Below are positions 18,181-27,144 of a stretch of 64,000 bases of DNA, piece by piece (position 1 is the stretch's first letter; each line of letters starts with the position of its first letter). The DNA is taken from assembly GCA_020852705.1 (NCBI GenBank), contig JADZAP010000001.1:1-64000 (forward strand). Reading direction: 5' to 3'. Made by a program: the position numbers and the translations under genes. The DNA is from Ignavibacteria bacterium. Its GTDB lineage: Bacteria > Bacteroidota > Ignavibacteria > Tepidaquicellales > OLB5. The notes beneath the pieces were generated by a model. It was given only the letters and a program-made list of their open reading frames with translations, was not told the origin of the DNA and did not search any database.

Positions 18181-18656
18181 TTCCCCAGCTCTTTAATGAT
18201 TTTCATAAATGTTTTTGCATCTCCGTCATATTCAAATTGGAAATCCTCAGAAACGATCTTAATGTGAATACCCATATCTTTTTGATCTTTCGCATCTTTA
18301 GGGGTTATCGCTTTTCTTGACTGGAGTTTTTCATATAAATATCTTGAAAGCAGGGACCAGTACATACCTATCATTCCGCTTTGAATAAATAGAACAACGC
18401 CAAGCCAAAGTTCATCACCGCCACGCCGTTCAATTAATTTTCCGTTTAATTTTAGATCAACTGAATTTGCAGCTTTGATACCGTTTGTTTTGAGGTATTT
18501 ATAAAATTCTAAGGAATCTTCCGGATCTAATAATTCATCTTCTTCTTTTTTATCCGTTATATTTTCCGGCAGAATTAATAAATCATAATTTTTGTAATCC
18601 ACCTCTTTTAATCCATAGGAGTGCTCTATTTTTAACGCAAACTTTTCCTTTTTCAC
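18177..18656 (-). CDS. Unknown cargo protein with one membrane segment (159 residues)
   Basis: The N-terminal part is acidic and soluble (KEEDELLDPEDSLEFYKYL). One hydrophobic segment (about 103-125, LWLGVVLFIQSGMIGMYWSLL) is followed by a basic stretch and a short C-terminal strand-helix region. It is the first gene of a two-gene operon with the zinc-motif protein. A soluble domain on each side of a membrane helix is seen in some defence effectors, but no known effector motif is visible. Confidence 0.6.
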   Translation of the reverse strand: MKKEKFALKIEHSYGLKEVDYKNYDLLILPENITDKKEEDELLDPEDSLEFYKYLKTNGIKAANSVDLKLNGKLIERRGGDELWLGVVLFIQSGMIGMYWSLLSRYLYEKLQSRKAITPKDAKDQKDMGIHIKIVSEDFQFEYDGDAKTFMKIIKELGK

Positions 18657-18794
18657 AATCTATTGGTTAATTTATAGTAATGATGGCAAATTTAAGTGAC
18701 AATATTTCAAATTAAAATGATAAAGAAAGATTAATGTTGCTGTATCAAGGAAAATAAAGTATAATAATAGTGTAGTTCTTTTTGTAATGTATTA

Positions 18795-18828
18795 CCCGAA
18801 ACTGCAATCATTGAGTTTCGGGCTTTTC
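18795..18828 (+). terminator. Orphan rho-independent terminator
   Basis: A perfect 9-bp stem CCCGAAACT (18795-18803) / AGTTTCGGG (18814-18822) is followed by CTTTTCTTTTT. The only sequence upstream on the plus strand since the divergent gene at 18656 is about 140 bases of non-coding DNA, so it probably ends a short untranslated RNA. Confidence 0.8.
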
Positions 18829-18956
18829 TTTTTCTACCTGTAGAGAAAAAGAAAATTGTCCTATAAGATACATTGCAGAGCATATATATCTAAGGCACTT
18901 TGATAACTGAATATCTAATTTTGATTAACTCAAAATAGAGAAAGGAGTTACTCAAA

Positions 18957-19118
18957 ATGGGTAAATGGACAAGAGAATTCAGCCGCCAAATATTTGGCGG
19001 GAAGAGTAAAAGGCAGTCAGCAGGACAGCGATACATAAAACGCTCGGCTAACAGGATACGGCGACAGCAAAGAAAACAAATGAGACGAGCTAAATCCCTT
19101 TTCAATTCATGCAGATAA
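18957..19118 (+). CDS. Small basic protein (53 residues)
   Basis: ATG 18957 is preceded by AAAGGAG with 8 nt spacing, a strong ribosome site for this genome. The product is very basic (MGKWTREFSRQIFGGKSKRQ at the start, then RRQQRKQMRRAK) and may bind nucleic acid. It is too short for automated calls. It lies directly upstream of the convergent HTH gene of the second integrase module. Similar tiny Arg/Lys-rich genes occur on Bacteroidota mobile elements. Confidence 0.6.
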   Translation: MGKWTREFSRQIFGGKSKRQSAGQRYIKRSANRIRRQQRKQMRRAKSLFNSCR

Positions 19119-19150
19119 AAAAGCCCGCCCCGTCAGTACAGGGCAGGGCT
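19115..19150 (-). terminator. Terminator of the small HTH gene
   Basis: On the minus strand, AGCCCTGCCC (19141-19150) pairs imperfectly with the GC-rich arm at 19122-19131 and is followed by a run of U from the A tract at 19117-19121. It ends the gene at 19157-19390 and overlaps the stop of the 53-residue gene. Confidence 0.65.
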
Positions 19151-19156
19151 CAGATG

Positions 19157-19390
19157 TTAGTCCATCAGACCGTGCCGGTCATCGGTACGGTTTTGACGGA
19201 ACTTTTTAGTGTTCTTTAACTGGTTTGTAGCAATTGTCTTAAGCGTTTCAGCTAAAATGGCTCTGTCAAAGAATATGCTGTTTGCTAATCTGAAGTAGCC
19301 GGGTATTATAGCCTGATGCTTATACACCCACTTCTGACTTCTTTTTAGTAGCAATGCAACATCTGCGACAGACAGGTAATTGGAATCCAT
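19157..19390 (-). CDS. Small helix-turn-helix protein of the second integrase module
   Basis: This 77-residue protein has YLSVADVALLLKRSQKWVYKH followed by GYFRLANSIFFDRAILAETL, seen as DVALLLKRSQKWVYK and IFFDRAIL, which fits an excisionase-type HTH. ATG at 19390 is chosen because GAGGAG lies about 7 nt upstream; a longer frame from 19444 lacks a ribosome site. It is divergent from the integrase at 19535, a layout common for directionality or repressor genes. Confidence 0.7.
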   Translation of the reverse strand: MDSNYLSVADVALLLKRSQKWVYKHQAIIPGYFRLANSIFFDRAILAETLKTIATNQLKNTKKFRQNRTDDRHGLMD

Positions 19391-19534
19391 ATGGATCGCT
19401 CCTCTGATTCCCAACACCCATTTTATTTTAACTTTGCCTAACACACCACCACCATATATAAAGACACATATTTTACCGCAGTAAAAAATAATTCATTTAA
19501 AGTCAAAAATCAAAATAAAAAGAAAGGAGGAATA

Positions 19535-20494
19535 ATGTCTGCCTACGTAAGAAAACTGAAGAAAGGCACTTTTTGGTACTATAAATTCAAATACAAAGGA
19601 ACGGTTTATTTCTCCGAATGTATTTATGAATCAAAAAGCGAGGCGAAGAGAGCTGAAGCCATTAAATACGAGGAAGTGAGCAACAAAAAGAAAAATACCC
19701 TTGAGCCTGTTTTGAGCCTTAAAGACGCTATCATTGAAAGACTGGATTATGTTCAGGCTAAAAAAAGCATTGACTACTATAAGGATAATAAGAGATATTA
19801 TTCAATGTTGTTAAAATCTCTTGGCAATACTCCAATAGACATCATTACCCGAAAAGATATTAATGATTTTATATTCAAGCAGGCAAAAGAAGCAAAGGAG
19901 AAGGGCAGGGATAATTATGCTGTTAACTATATGCTCAACTTGTACAAAGCGCTTTTTAATTATGCTATTGAAAGTCATGAGTTGAATATGAGAAATCCCT
20001 GTTTAGGTATAAAACCCTTTGCAGTGAAAAAGAAATTAAAATATATTCCGAGTGATGAAGAAATTGAAGCAGTAAGAAAACTGTGTGATCCAGCCCAAAG
20101 ACTCTTAATTGATTTCGTATCTGAAACGGCAGCACGGATTAACGAACCGCTTAAAGTTACAGGGAACGATATATTTGATACTTATGTAGTATTGTATACA
20201 AAAAAAAGTAAAAACTCGAATGTAGTTCCCCGAAAAGTGCCAAAACCTGATTGCATTAAAGATATTAAACTTGAACCTGATGAAAGGTTATTTAAATTAT
20301 GGTCTGATACGCCGAAGTTTTTAGAAAGGAAGATTCAGACTTTAGGGCAGCATTGTTGGAATTGGCACAATCTTAGACACAGGCGGGCAAGTATTTGGCA
20401 CACTGTCGAAAAACGACCTTTATATGAAGTAATGTGCTTACTAGGACATAGCCAACTATCTACAACTCAAAAGTACCTTCAAATGTTAGGATAG
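19535..20494 (+). CDS. Tyrosine recombinase/integrase of the second module
   Basis: The 319-residue protein has an N-terminal strand region (GTFWYYKFKYKGTVYFSE), a helical core-binding domain (about 65-155) and a catalytic domain with Arg in SETAARINEPL, HNLRH box, LLGHS and nucleophile Tyr in TTQKYLQM. AGGAGG sits 7 nt before the ATG. It shows no close sequence similarity by eye to the integrase at 14642. A terminator follows, so it is not co-transcribed with the defence operon. Confidence 0.9.
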   Translation: MSAYVRKLKKGTFWYYKFKYKGTVYFSECIYESKSEAKRAEAIKYEEVSNKKKNTLEPVLSLKDAIIERLDYVQAKKSIDYYKDNKRYYSMLLKSLGNTPIDIITRKDINDFIFKQAKEAKEKGRDNYAVNYMLNLYKALFNYAIESHELNMRNPCLGIKPFAVKKKLKYIPSDEEIEAVRKLCDPAQRLLIDFVSETAARINEPLKVTGNDIFDTYVVLYTKKSKNSNVVPRKVPKPDCIKDIKLEPDERLFKLWSDTPKFLERKIQTLGQHCWNWHNLRHRRASIWHTVEKRPLYEVMCLLGHSQLSTTQKYLQMLG

Positions 20495-20586
20495 AAACTC
20501 GTAGACCTATAAAGCCGTCTTTTGTATGGTTATTGCTAGTTTTAATTTAAAAAGTATAATAACAACGAAGAATTAACATACACTGA

Positions 20587-20619
20587 GGGCAATTCCAAAA
20601 AAATGGAATGCCCTTTTTT
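20587..20619 (+). terminator. Terminator after the second integrase
   Basis: GGGCAATTCCA (20587-20597) pairs with TGGAATGCCC (20604-20613), with one bulged A, then T6. It separates integrase and defence operon transcription. Confidence 0.8.
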
Positions 20620-20866
20620 ATTATCCGGATTGTTTTAAGTAATACCCTTTCATATTTTAAAAACGTATTATTTGCGTGTTGAACCATATTTATCTTTCAT
20701 GATTTTCTCATTATATTTGTGAAGACAAAATAGAGGGTAATTTTCAGAGCAATATCTGAAGTTACCTTATTTTACTTTATGATAATCCAAATAAAACTCT
20801 AAAGTTACTTTTTTAATAAGATATTAGTTATAATGTATTATAGATTTAGAATCAACATTTAACCGT
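20620..20866 (+). promoter_or_regulatory. Upstream region of the Shango operon with a possible -7 box
   Basis: No gene is visible. TATATTTG at 20712-20719 fits the Bacteroidota -7 consensus, but I found no TTG at the right distance upstream. If used, the 5' UTR would be about 140 nt long. No strong ribosome site precedes the ATG at 20867. Confidence 0.3.
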
Positions 20867-22843
20867 ATGACGGCTATACTTATAATAATGGCTATAGTAA
20901 TTCTAATTATCATTGTGGGACGTTATATGGTTGATAAAAGCCAGAATACAGACAGATTAAAGTCAGCTTCTAAAAACAAATATGATTATCAAAGATCAAA
21001 AATAGACTTAAATAATCAATTGGAAAATAGTAAACAAGACATGAAAATTACTATAACAACGTCAAGTAGCTATAAAGATGATTCAATTATTGATATTACA
21101 GGTCAATCAAGTAACATTCCATCGAACATCGATTTGAAGAAATATGCCGATGGTGTTCCTTTTTGGGCACACCATTATGTCTTTTCTTATGATGAGATAA
21201 CGAGAGCCACATATGAACAAAAAGGTTTTTATTCCTTTTTCAAGGAAAGTTTTCTCAAGGGTGAATATTTAGATCTGGAAGGAAACACAAATTATGCATT
21301 CATTCTATTATTTGATCTGCTAAATGAATATGAAACCAATAAAAAATTACTTAAGCTTGAAAATTATCTTAATATATTAGGGCAATATTATCCCAAGACA
21401 AAGCCTTATGGGAATGCTAACTTTGCTAAAATATTAGCGGGTGATGAAAGTGATGATGCTGCAAAAATAAAAAGCGAAAATGCGTACAGTCAAAATTATT
21501 ATTATAACAATGACTATTGGTCTTTAGGTACAAAATATAAAGCTAAACTTAAGCTTAACGATGAGGAGGTTAAACTTCTTAACAAACTTTGGTATCCATC
21601 AAATAATTTCTGTGGTATTGAGTATTGTTTTATGGAAATTCTCAAGCTCTATATTTCAGTAATAGTAGAATTGAATAAAAAATTTATCCAAGAAGGAAGT
21701 ACTATTGATTCACAATTCACCTTGGTGGCAGATGTCGTTGCAAGAAAACACTATAATTACAGAAATGGAAGTTCTAATTACAAGTATTGTTTAGAAACAA
21801 CTACAAAAGAATTATATTCTTATATCTTTAAACATTGCGAAAATGCGGTTCGAGAATGTTATGGGCATAAACGTAAGATAAGTACTGATGTATATTATTC
21901 AAATAAAGAAGTCAAAGCAATATATGAGTCTATAATTGTTTCCCGGGTATCTGAAATACTTCCGATTCTGATTAATACGGTTGCTCCCCCTGACGAAGAA
22001 ACAGAAATTGAGCTTTACGCAAAAAACACTAGTCGGTGGAAATCAACATTTGAAGAGTTAACTAAAAATTACGATGGAAATATTAAGAAGTTTATTGACT
22101 CGATTCATATTTTAGCAAAACTAAATAAAAGGAATCCATCAATCGAAAATATTTTCTTTGATGCTTCTAAATTTATTGCTAAGTACGATAAGGAATCTGC
22201 ACTTACTCTTTATGTTCATTACTTATATTATGATTTAATGTCAACTTCTTTTGATAATAAACCATTCACAAAAACTATTCAAAAAAATTTATTTAAGACG
22301 AATGAACAATTACATGATTTTGAGATAATTGTAAGTGAACTGATTAATGACAAAAACCTAGACAAGGCTATAAATGGTGTTTCCAAAGTATATGAGATAA
22401 AGAGAAAGAAAATTCAACTTGATACCGCTTCAATAAAAGAAGTTCAACAACAACATTCTGGAACAGTTGAACTTTTGAACGAATATTTAAAGGATGATTA
22501 TGAAGATGAAAATAATTCAATAAGAGCTGAAGAATTAAATATAGATGAAATTATTATGGAAATAGTCCCCAAAAATGATAGATCTCAGAAATCAGTGACC
22601 GAAAGCACTATTGACTTTACTCCACTACATTTAGAAACATTAGAGTTGTTTGTAAAAAGTAATTATTCTGTACCTCAATTTGATCTTGATATATTTGCAA
22701 AATCAAAGGGAATCTTTAAAAATCAATTAGTAGAAAGTATCAATGAAGCATGCTATGATTTATTAGATGATGTGTTAATTGATGAAGAAGATGAATATTA
22801 CACAATTAATATTAATTATTATCAAAAAATTTCTGCAAAATGA
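20867..22843 (+). CDS. sngA: Shango component: membrane-anchored TerB-domain protein (SngA-like)
   Basis: The 658-residue protein starts with one transmembrane helix (about 3-20) and a polar linker. A TerB-N-like domain begins near residue 99 (VPFWAHHYVFSYDEI, then EGNTNYAFILLFDLLNEY and LNILGQYYPKTKPYG). The middle is helical, and the C-terminal ~70 residues (TLELFVKSNYSVPQF to LIDEEDEYYTINI) look like a TerB-C winged-helix. TerB domains were named after tellurite resistance but occur in phage-defence loci. The gene overlaps the ATPase gene by 4 nt. In the Shango system the TerB protein acts with an ATPase and a helicase; here it may place the complex at the membrane. Confidence 0.8.
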   Translation: MTAILIIMAIVILIIIVGRYMVDKSQNTDRLKSASKNKYDYQRSKIDLNNQLENSKQDMKITITTSSSYKDDSIIDITGQSSNIPSNIDLKKYADGVPFWAHHYVFSYDEITRATYEQKGFYSFFKESFLKGEYLDLEGNTNYAFILLFDLLNEYETNKKLLKLENYLNILGQYYPKTKPYGNANFAKILAGDESDDAAKIKSENAYSQNYYYNNDYWSLGTKYKAKLKLNDEEVKLLNKLWYPSNNFCGIEYCFMEILKLYISVIVELNKKFIQEGSTIDSQFTLVADVVARKHYNYRNGSSNYKYCLETTTKELYSYIFKHCENAVRECYGHKRKISTDVYYSNKEVKAIYESIIVSRVSEILPILINTVAPPDEETEIELYAKNTSRWKSTFEELTKNYDGNIKKFIDSIHILAKLNKRNPSIENIFFDASKFIAKYDKESALTLYVHYLYYDLMSTSFDNKPFTKTIQKNLFKTNEQLHDFEIIVSELINDKNLDKAINGVSKVYEIKRKKIQLDTASIKEVQQQHSGTVELLNEYLKDDYEDENNSIRAEELNIDEIIMEIVPKNDRSQKSVTESTIDFTPLHLETLELFVKSNYSVPQFDLDIFAKSKGIFKNQLVESINEACYDLLDDVLIDEEDEYYTININYYQKISAK

Positions 22844-24153
22844 TAGACAATATTAAACCTAAAGAAGCTACTTCCATTATCAATTCATTGATTAGTGGTG
22901 TAGTCCCTAGAATTGGAGTACAACACATAACCGTTGGACGCTCTGAAGAAATAAATGCAGCTGTAGCAGCCTTACAGGATGTAAAAAATGGACATAGTAT
23001 GGTAAAATTTTGGATTGGAGATTTTGGCTCCGGTAAGTCCTTTATGCTCCATTTATTAAACACAGTTGCTTTAAAACAAAAGTTTGTCGTAGCAAATGCT
23101 GACTTTACCCCTGATAATCGTTTGTATTCAAATGACGGAAAAGGTGTTGCACTATATTCTGCCATTATAGATAATATCTCAATTCAAACTAAACCTGAAG
23201 GTGGAGCATTACCAACTTTACTGGAAAAATGGATTGAACAAATTATCACGAAAACGGCAGGTGAAAATAATATTTCATTGACTGAAATTCGTAATGAGCA
23301 ATATCTAGAGCTTATTCAAAGAAATATCATGAAAACCATTAACGAGATTACGGATGTCGGGGGTTTCGACTTTGGAACTGTTGTAATGAAATACTATGAG
23401 GGCTATATCAAAGACGATGAGCATTTAAGGCGAAGCGCCCTGAAGTGGTTGAAAGGCGAATATAGAACCAAAACTGAAGCAAAACAGGACCTAGGGGTTA
23501 GAGAGGTTATCAATGATTTGAATTATTATGATATGCTCAAAAACTTTTGTAAACTTTTTGTGAATATGGGTTATAGCGGTTTTATGGTAAATCTTGATGA
23601 AGCTATCAATCTCTATAAGATTTCAACTTCTGTTATGAGAGAAAAAAACTATGAAAAAATACTTACAATATATAACGATTGTTTTCAAGGAAAAGTAGCT
23701 AACCTGTTTTTCAATTTTGCAGGTACTAAGGAAGTTTTAGAAAATGAACGCAGAGGACTTTTCAGCTATAGTGCTTTAAAATCAAGACTTCTTACAAATA
23801 AGTTTGAAACATTAGAAATAAGAGATTTTGCACAACCGGTAATTCGTTTAATGCCTTTAGACCACAATGAAATATTTGTATTACTTAAAAAACTTAAAGC
23901 AATTTTTAATTATAATTATAAAACCGACATTCCAATAAGTGATAATGAAATTCAACTGTTTATGGAGGAATTGTTCAATAAACCTGGTGCATCAGAATTT
24001 TTGACACCAAGAGAAGTAATAAGAGATTTTTTAAATATTCTGAATATCATTCGTCAAAATCCTACAGTTGATATAAATAAGTTATTTGGAGAACTTGAAA
24101 TTTCAGACGAAAGACCTGATGAAGTTTCATTAGACAGCATTGAAGAACTATAA
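22840..24153 (+). CDS. sngB: Shango component: BrxD/DUF2791-type P-loop ATPase (SngB-like)
   Basis: The 437-residue protein has the DUF2791 opening (AINSLISGVVP-type start, then GVQHITVGRSEEI), Walker A GDFGSGKS at 60-67, and a Walker B-like GFMVNLDEAINLY around 245. The same family includes BrxD of BREX type 2 and phage-protection ATPases. Its start overlaps the TerB gene by 4 nt and its stop overlaps the helicase start by 1 nt, so stoichiometric expression is likely. It probably couples ATP hydrolysis to DNA sensing or loading of the helicase. Confidence 0.85.
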   Translation: MIDNIKPKEATSIINSLISGVVPRIGVQHITVGRSEEINAAVAALQDVKNGHSMVKFWIGDFGSGKSFMLHLLNTVALKQKFVVANADFTPDNRLYSNDGKGVALYSAIIDNISIQTKPEGGALPTLLEKWIEQIITKTAGENNISLTEIRNEQYLELIQRNIMKTINEITDVGGFDFGTVVMKYYEGYIKDDEHLRRSALKWLKGEYRTKTEAKQDLGVREVINDLNYYDMLKNFCKLFVNMGYSGFMVNLDEAINLYKISTSVMREKNYEKILTIYNDCFQGKVANLFFNFAGTKEVLENERRGLFSYSALKSRLLTNKFETLEIRDFAQPVIRLMPLDHNEIFVLLKKLKAIFNYNYKTDIPISDNEIQLFMEELFNKPGASEFLTPREVIRDFLNILNIIRQNPTVDINKLFGELEISDERPDEVSLDSIEEL

Positions 24154-26279
24154 TGTCATTTGACTTACTCTCTGAACCAATACGGAAATTCATTCGGGAT
24201 AAGGGATGGGAACAATTACGTCCAATACAAACCGCCGCTATTGTCAAAATTTTGGCATCAGACGACAATTTTATTCTAGCATCAAGGACGGCATCAGGTA
24301 AAACAGAGGCTGCTTTTTTACCAATTCTTTCAAAAGTAGATTTTAAACAATCGGGTGTTCAAATACTCTACATTTCACCTTTAATCGCCTTAATCAACGA
24401 TCAGTTTTATCGTATAGAAGAACTCTGCAAAAATCTTGATATCACAGTTACCAAGTGGCATGGAGAAGCAAATAAAACTCTTAAAGACAGATTGATTAAA
24501 CAGCCAAATGGAATTGTTTTAATAACGCCTGAATCATTGGAAGCAATGTTTGTAAACAAACCTTTTAATATCAAGCAATTGTTTTCAAACCTAAAATATA
24601 TTGTAATTGATGAAATTCACTCCTTTATTGGTACAGATAGAGGAATTCAACTAAAATCAATCATATCAAGACTTCAAAAGATAAATTCAAAAACGTTCAG
24701 CATAGTAGGGTTATCGGCTACAATTGGTGATTACAATGAGGCAAAGAAGTTTACAGGTAATGAACTGAGAACAAAAGTTTTATTAGATAGAACGGCAAAG
24801 GAAATTAATGTTGTTTTTCGTTATTTTGAAAATCTGAAATCGGAATTGCCGTTAGAATTGTTAAAAGATTTATATATTGAGACTAAAGACAATAAAGTTT
24901 TAATTTTTCCTAACAATAGAGGTCGAGCAGAAGAAGTCGCAGTAAAGCTCAAAAAGATCTCAAGCCGGGTAAAGGGTCATTCAAATTATTTTTCACATCA
25001 TTCTTCAGTAGACAAAGAAGTGAGGGAATATGTTGAATATTTTGCCAAGAATAACCGAAGACAAAACTTTTGCATATCTTGCACATCTACACTAGAATTA
25101 GGTATTGATATTGGCACTGTTGATGAAGTTGTGCAAATTGATGCAACTCATAGCATTTCCTCATTAATTCAAAGAGTAGGAAGAAGCGGCAGAAAGGAAG
25201 GCGAAAGCAGTAACCTATATTTATATGCAACTACTAAATGGAATTTACTTCAATCTATTGCTTGTTGGCTGCTATACACAGAAGGCTTCATTGAACCTCC
25301 TCAGAAAAACGAAAAACCATATGATATTTTACTTCACCAAGCTTTATCAATAACCAAAGGACATTCCGGGATTTTATTAACCGAACTAGTAAAACAATTA
25401 AAAGATAATGCAGCTTTTAATCAAATTGAAGTATCTGAAATAGAGCAAATCTTAAATCATCTGATTGAAATTGACCTTTTGGAAAAATTGCGGTCAAAAG
25501 TTATTATCGGTATTGAAGGAGAAAAAATCGTAAATAGTCGGGATTTCTACAGCGTTTTTAAGACAGAGGAAAACTTCAAAGTAGTAAATTCAGGTAATAC
25601 CGTGGGTGAAATTCCTTTTTCTCCGCAAATTATTGAAGATGAAAATATTTTATTATCTGCTAAAATTTGGAAAATAAAATTTGTAGACCATAGAGCAAAA
25701 AAGATAGAAGTAATTCCTGCAAACGATGGAAAGAAACCTATGTTTTTCGGTGGCAGTGCTGATATTCATCCCAAAATTAGAGAAAAAATGTTCGAAATTC
25801 TTTTTTCTGATGTAACATTTGACTTTCTTGATCAAGCAAGTAGTGATGAATTAGAAACAATGCGTAAAGAATTCTCAGTTTTTAATATTAAAAATTTGAA
25901 AAAGGAACGACCTTTGTTAATGACTGAATTACATGCTCAATTGTTTACATTCACGGGATCACGCATAAACAGAACATTACAACTTTTATTGAATGTATCA
26001 GCAATTAAAAACATAATAGACACAATTAGCAGTTCATTTTATTTCGATGGGTTAAATGAGAATTTCTGCGAGAAGCTTGATAATCTAAATTACCCTATAG
26101 AAAACATTGATTCACACATACGTGACCTTCTAAATGCAAACCCGGGATTATTAAGTTTCTCTAAATGGGGCTTGTATTTACCTGAAAGTTTTCAAGTTAA
26201 GCTTCTAAAAGAAAAGTATTATGATATTGAAGGTACTAAAGAGTATCTATCTAAAACAAAATTCATTGTAAATTCATAA
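24153..26279 (+). CDS. sngC: Shango component: Lhr-like DEIH-box helicase (SngC-like)
   Basis: The 708-residue superfamily 2 helicase shows Q-type start (WEQLRPIQTAAIVKIL), Walker A region ASRTASGKTEAAF, DEIH in VIDEIHSF, SATIG, the TLELGIDIG segment and motif VI QRVGRSGRK. The C-terminal third resembles Lhr/BrxHI extensions, rich in helix with a winged-helix-like region. It is the last gene of the operon and is followed by a terminator 120 bases later. A BREX system is ruled out locally because no PglX methylase, PglZ or BrxC is present. Confidence 0.87.
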   Translation: MSFDLLSEPIRKFIRDKGWEQLRPIQTAAIVKILASDDNFILASRTASGKTEAAFLPILSKVDFKQSGVQILYISPLIALINDQFYRIEELCKNLDITVTKWHGEANKTLKDRLIKQPNGIVLITPESLEAMFVNKPFNIKQLFSNLKYIVIDEIHSFIGTDRGIQLKSIISRLQKINSKTFSIVGLSATIGDYNEAKKFTGNELRTKVLLDRTAKEINVVFRYFENLKSELPLELLKDLYIETKDNKVLIFPNNRGRAEEVAVKLKKISSRVKGHSNYFSHHSSVDKEVREYVEYFAKNNRRQNFCISCTSTLELGIDIGTVDEVVQIDATHSISSLIQRVGRSGRKEGESSNLYLYATTKWNLLQSIACWLLYTEGFIEPPQKNEKPYDILLHQALSITKGHSGILLTELVKQLKDNAAFNQIEVSEIEQILNHLIEIDLLEKLRSKVIIGIEGEKIVNSRDFYSVFKTEENFKVVNSGNTVGEIPFSPQIIEDENILLSAKIWKIKFVDHRAKKIEVIPANDGKKPMFFGGSADIHPKIREKMFEILFSDVTFDFLDQASSDELETMRKEFSVFNIKNLKKERPLLMTELHAQLFTFTGSRINRTLQLLLNVSAIKNIIDTISSSFYFDGLNENFCEKLDNLNYPIENIDSHIRDLLNANPGLLSFSKWGLYLPESFQVKLLKEKYYDIEGTKEYLSKTKFIVNS

Positions 26280-26401
26280 TAAAAATTAATTTGAATCTTA
26301 CAGAATTGTTGTTGAAAGAGTATTTTTTAAACGGATATTATGATAAACTTTCTCCCAAAAGTGTAGCCAAGGTGTAGCGAGAATAAACAAGAGTAAAACA
26401 G

Positions 26402-26431
26402 AAAGGGTTAGCAACTTATGCTAACCCTTTT
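26402..26431. terminator. Terminator after the Shango operon
   Basis: A perfect 11-bp stem AAAGGGTTAGC (26402-26412) / GCTAACCCTTT (26420-26430) has a 7-nt loop. It also lies downstream of the leftward tRNA-Ala and could serve both directions. Confidence 0.85.
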
Positions 26432-26453
26432 AGTTTCCCTACTTTATCTGCTG

Positions 26454-26515
<62 letters not shown>

Positions 26516-26526
<11 letters not shown>

Positions 26527-26961
26527 AAAATCAAAAAACGAATTTAATATTTATGAAGAACGAGCGATTAAACCCAACTAAATCAGCTGCCTGTCTGCTT
26601 AAGCCGATAGGCGCAGGCAGAAGCTATAGCCCCAAAATCCAAAAACGAATTTAATATTTATGAAGAACGAGCGATTAAACCCAACTAAATCAGCTGCCTG
26701 TCTGCTTAAGCCGTTAGGCGCAGGCAGAAGCTATAGCCCCAAAATCCAAAAACGAATTTAATATTTTTGAAGAACATGAGTTTAAAACTCAACTAAATCC
26801 GCTGCCTGTCTGCTTAAGCCGATAGGCGCAGGCAGAAGCTATAGCCCCAAAATCTAAAAACGAATTAATTATTTTTGAAGAAGGAGCGTTTAAAACTCAA
26901 CTAAATCAGCTGCCTGTCTGCTTAAGCCGTTAGGCGCAGGCAGAAGCTATAGCCCTAAAAT
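26516..26961. repeat. Four tandem 107-108-bp repeats carrying the tRNA-Ala 5' end
   Basis: The block GCTATAGCCCC, which is the first 11 nt of the tRNA on the minus strand, recurs at 26516 (in the tRNA itself), 26623, 26730, 26838 and 26946. Each unit then has the tRNA's upstream flank and a hairpin CTGCCTG...CAGGCAG with an inner GCTTAAGC palindrome. Units are nearly identical, with small substitutions growing towards the right. The array looks like repeated duplication of the tRNA start plus its promoter region. The rest of this gap up to 27144 shows no gene. Confidence 0.92.
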
Positions 26962-27144
26962 GAATAAAGAGAACTATAAATATATCAAAAAATCGATTAA
27001 ATTTTAATTCTTTTACCAATACCTGCAATCAATTGTTTTAACAAGCATATTTTATGCAGTTGCCATTTATAATTTCATATTTCTTTCATTTTAAAGAAGT
27101 TATTTTTGTTAATAAAATCATAAATTTTCAATAATTTTTAAGTT

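Larger units (their letters stand above)
14586..26453. mobile_element. Composite genomic island between tRNA-Pro and tRNA-Ala
   Basis: The segment holds two unrelated tyrosine integrases (14642-15724 and 19535-20494), each with a small excisionase-like HTH gene beside it, unknown cargo genes and a defence operon. It is flanked by the 3' ends of two tRNA genes, classic attachment sites. I did not find the expected direct repeats of either tRNA end, so exact borders and whether there are one or two elements remain open. A change of element near 18.7-19 kb is likely. Confidence 0.65.

Noticed and set aside
20867-26279. Tellurite resistance operon
   Set aside because: Only TerB-type domains are present; there are no TerC, TerD or TerZ genes. 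The partners are a defence ATPase and helicase.
22840-26279. BREX type 2 system
   Set aside because: The ATPase and helicase resemble BrxD and BrxHI, but no PglX, PglZ or PglW/Y genes are nearby and a TerB protein is fused to the operon instead.
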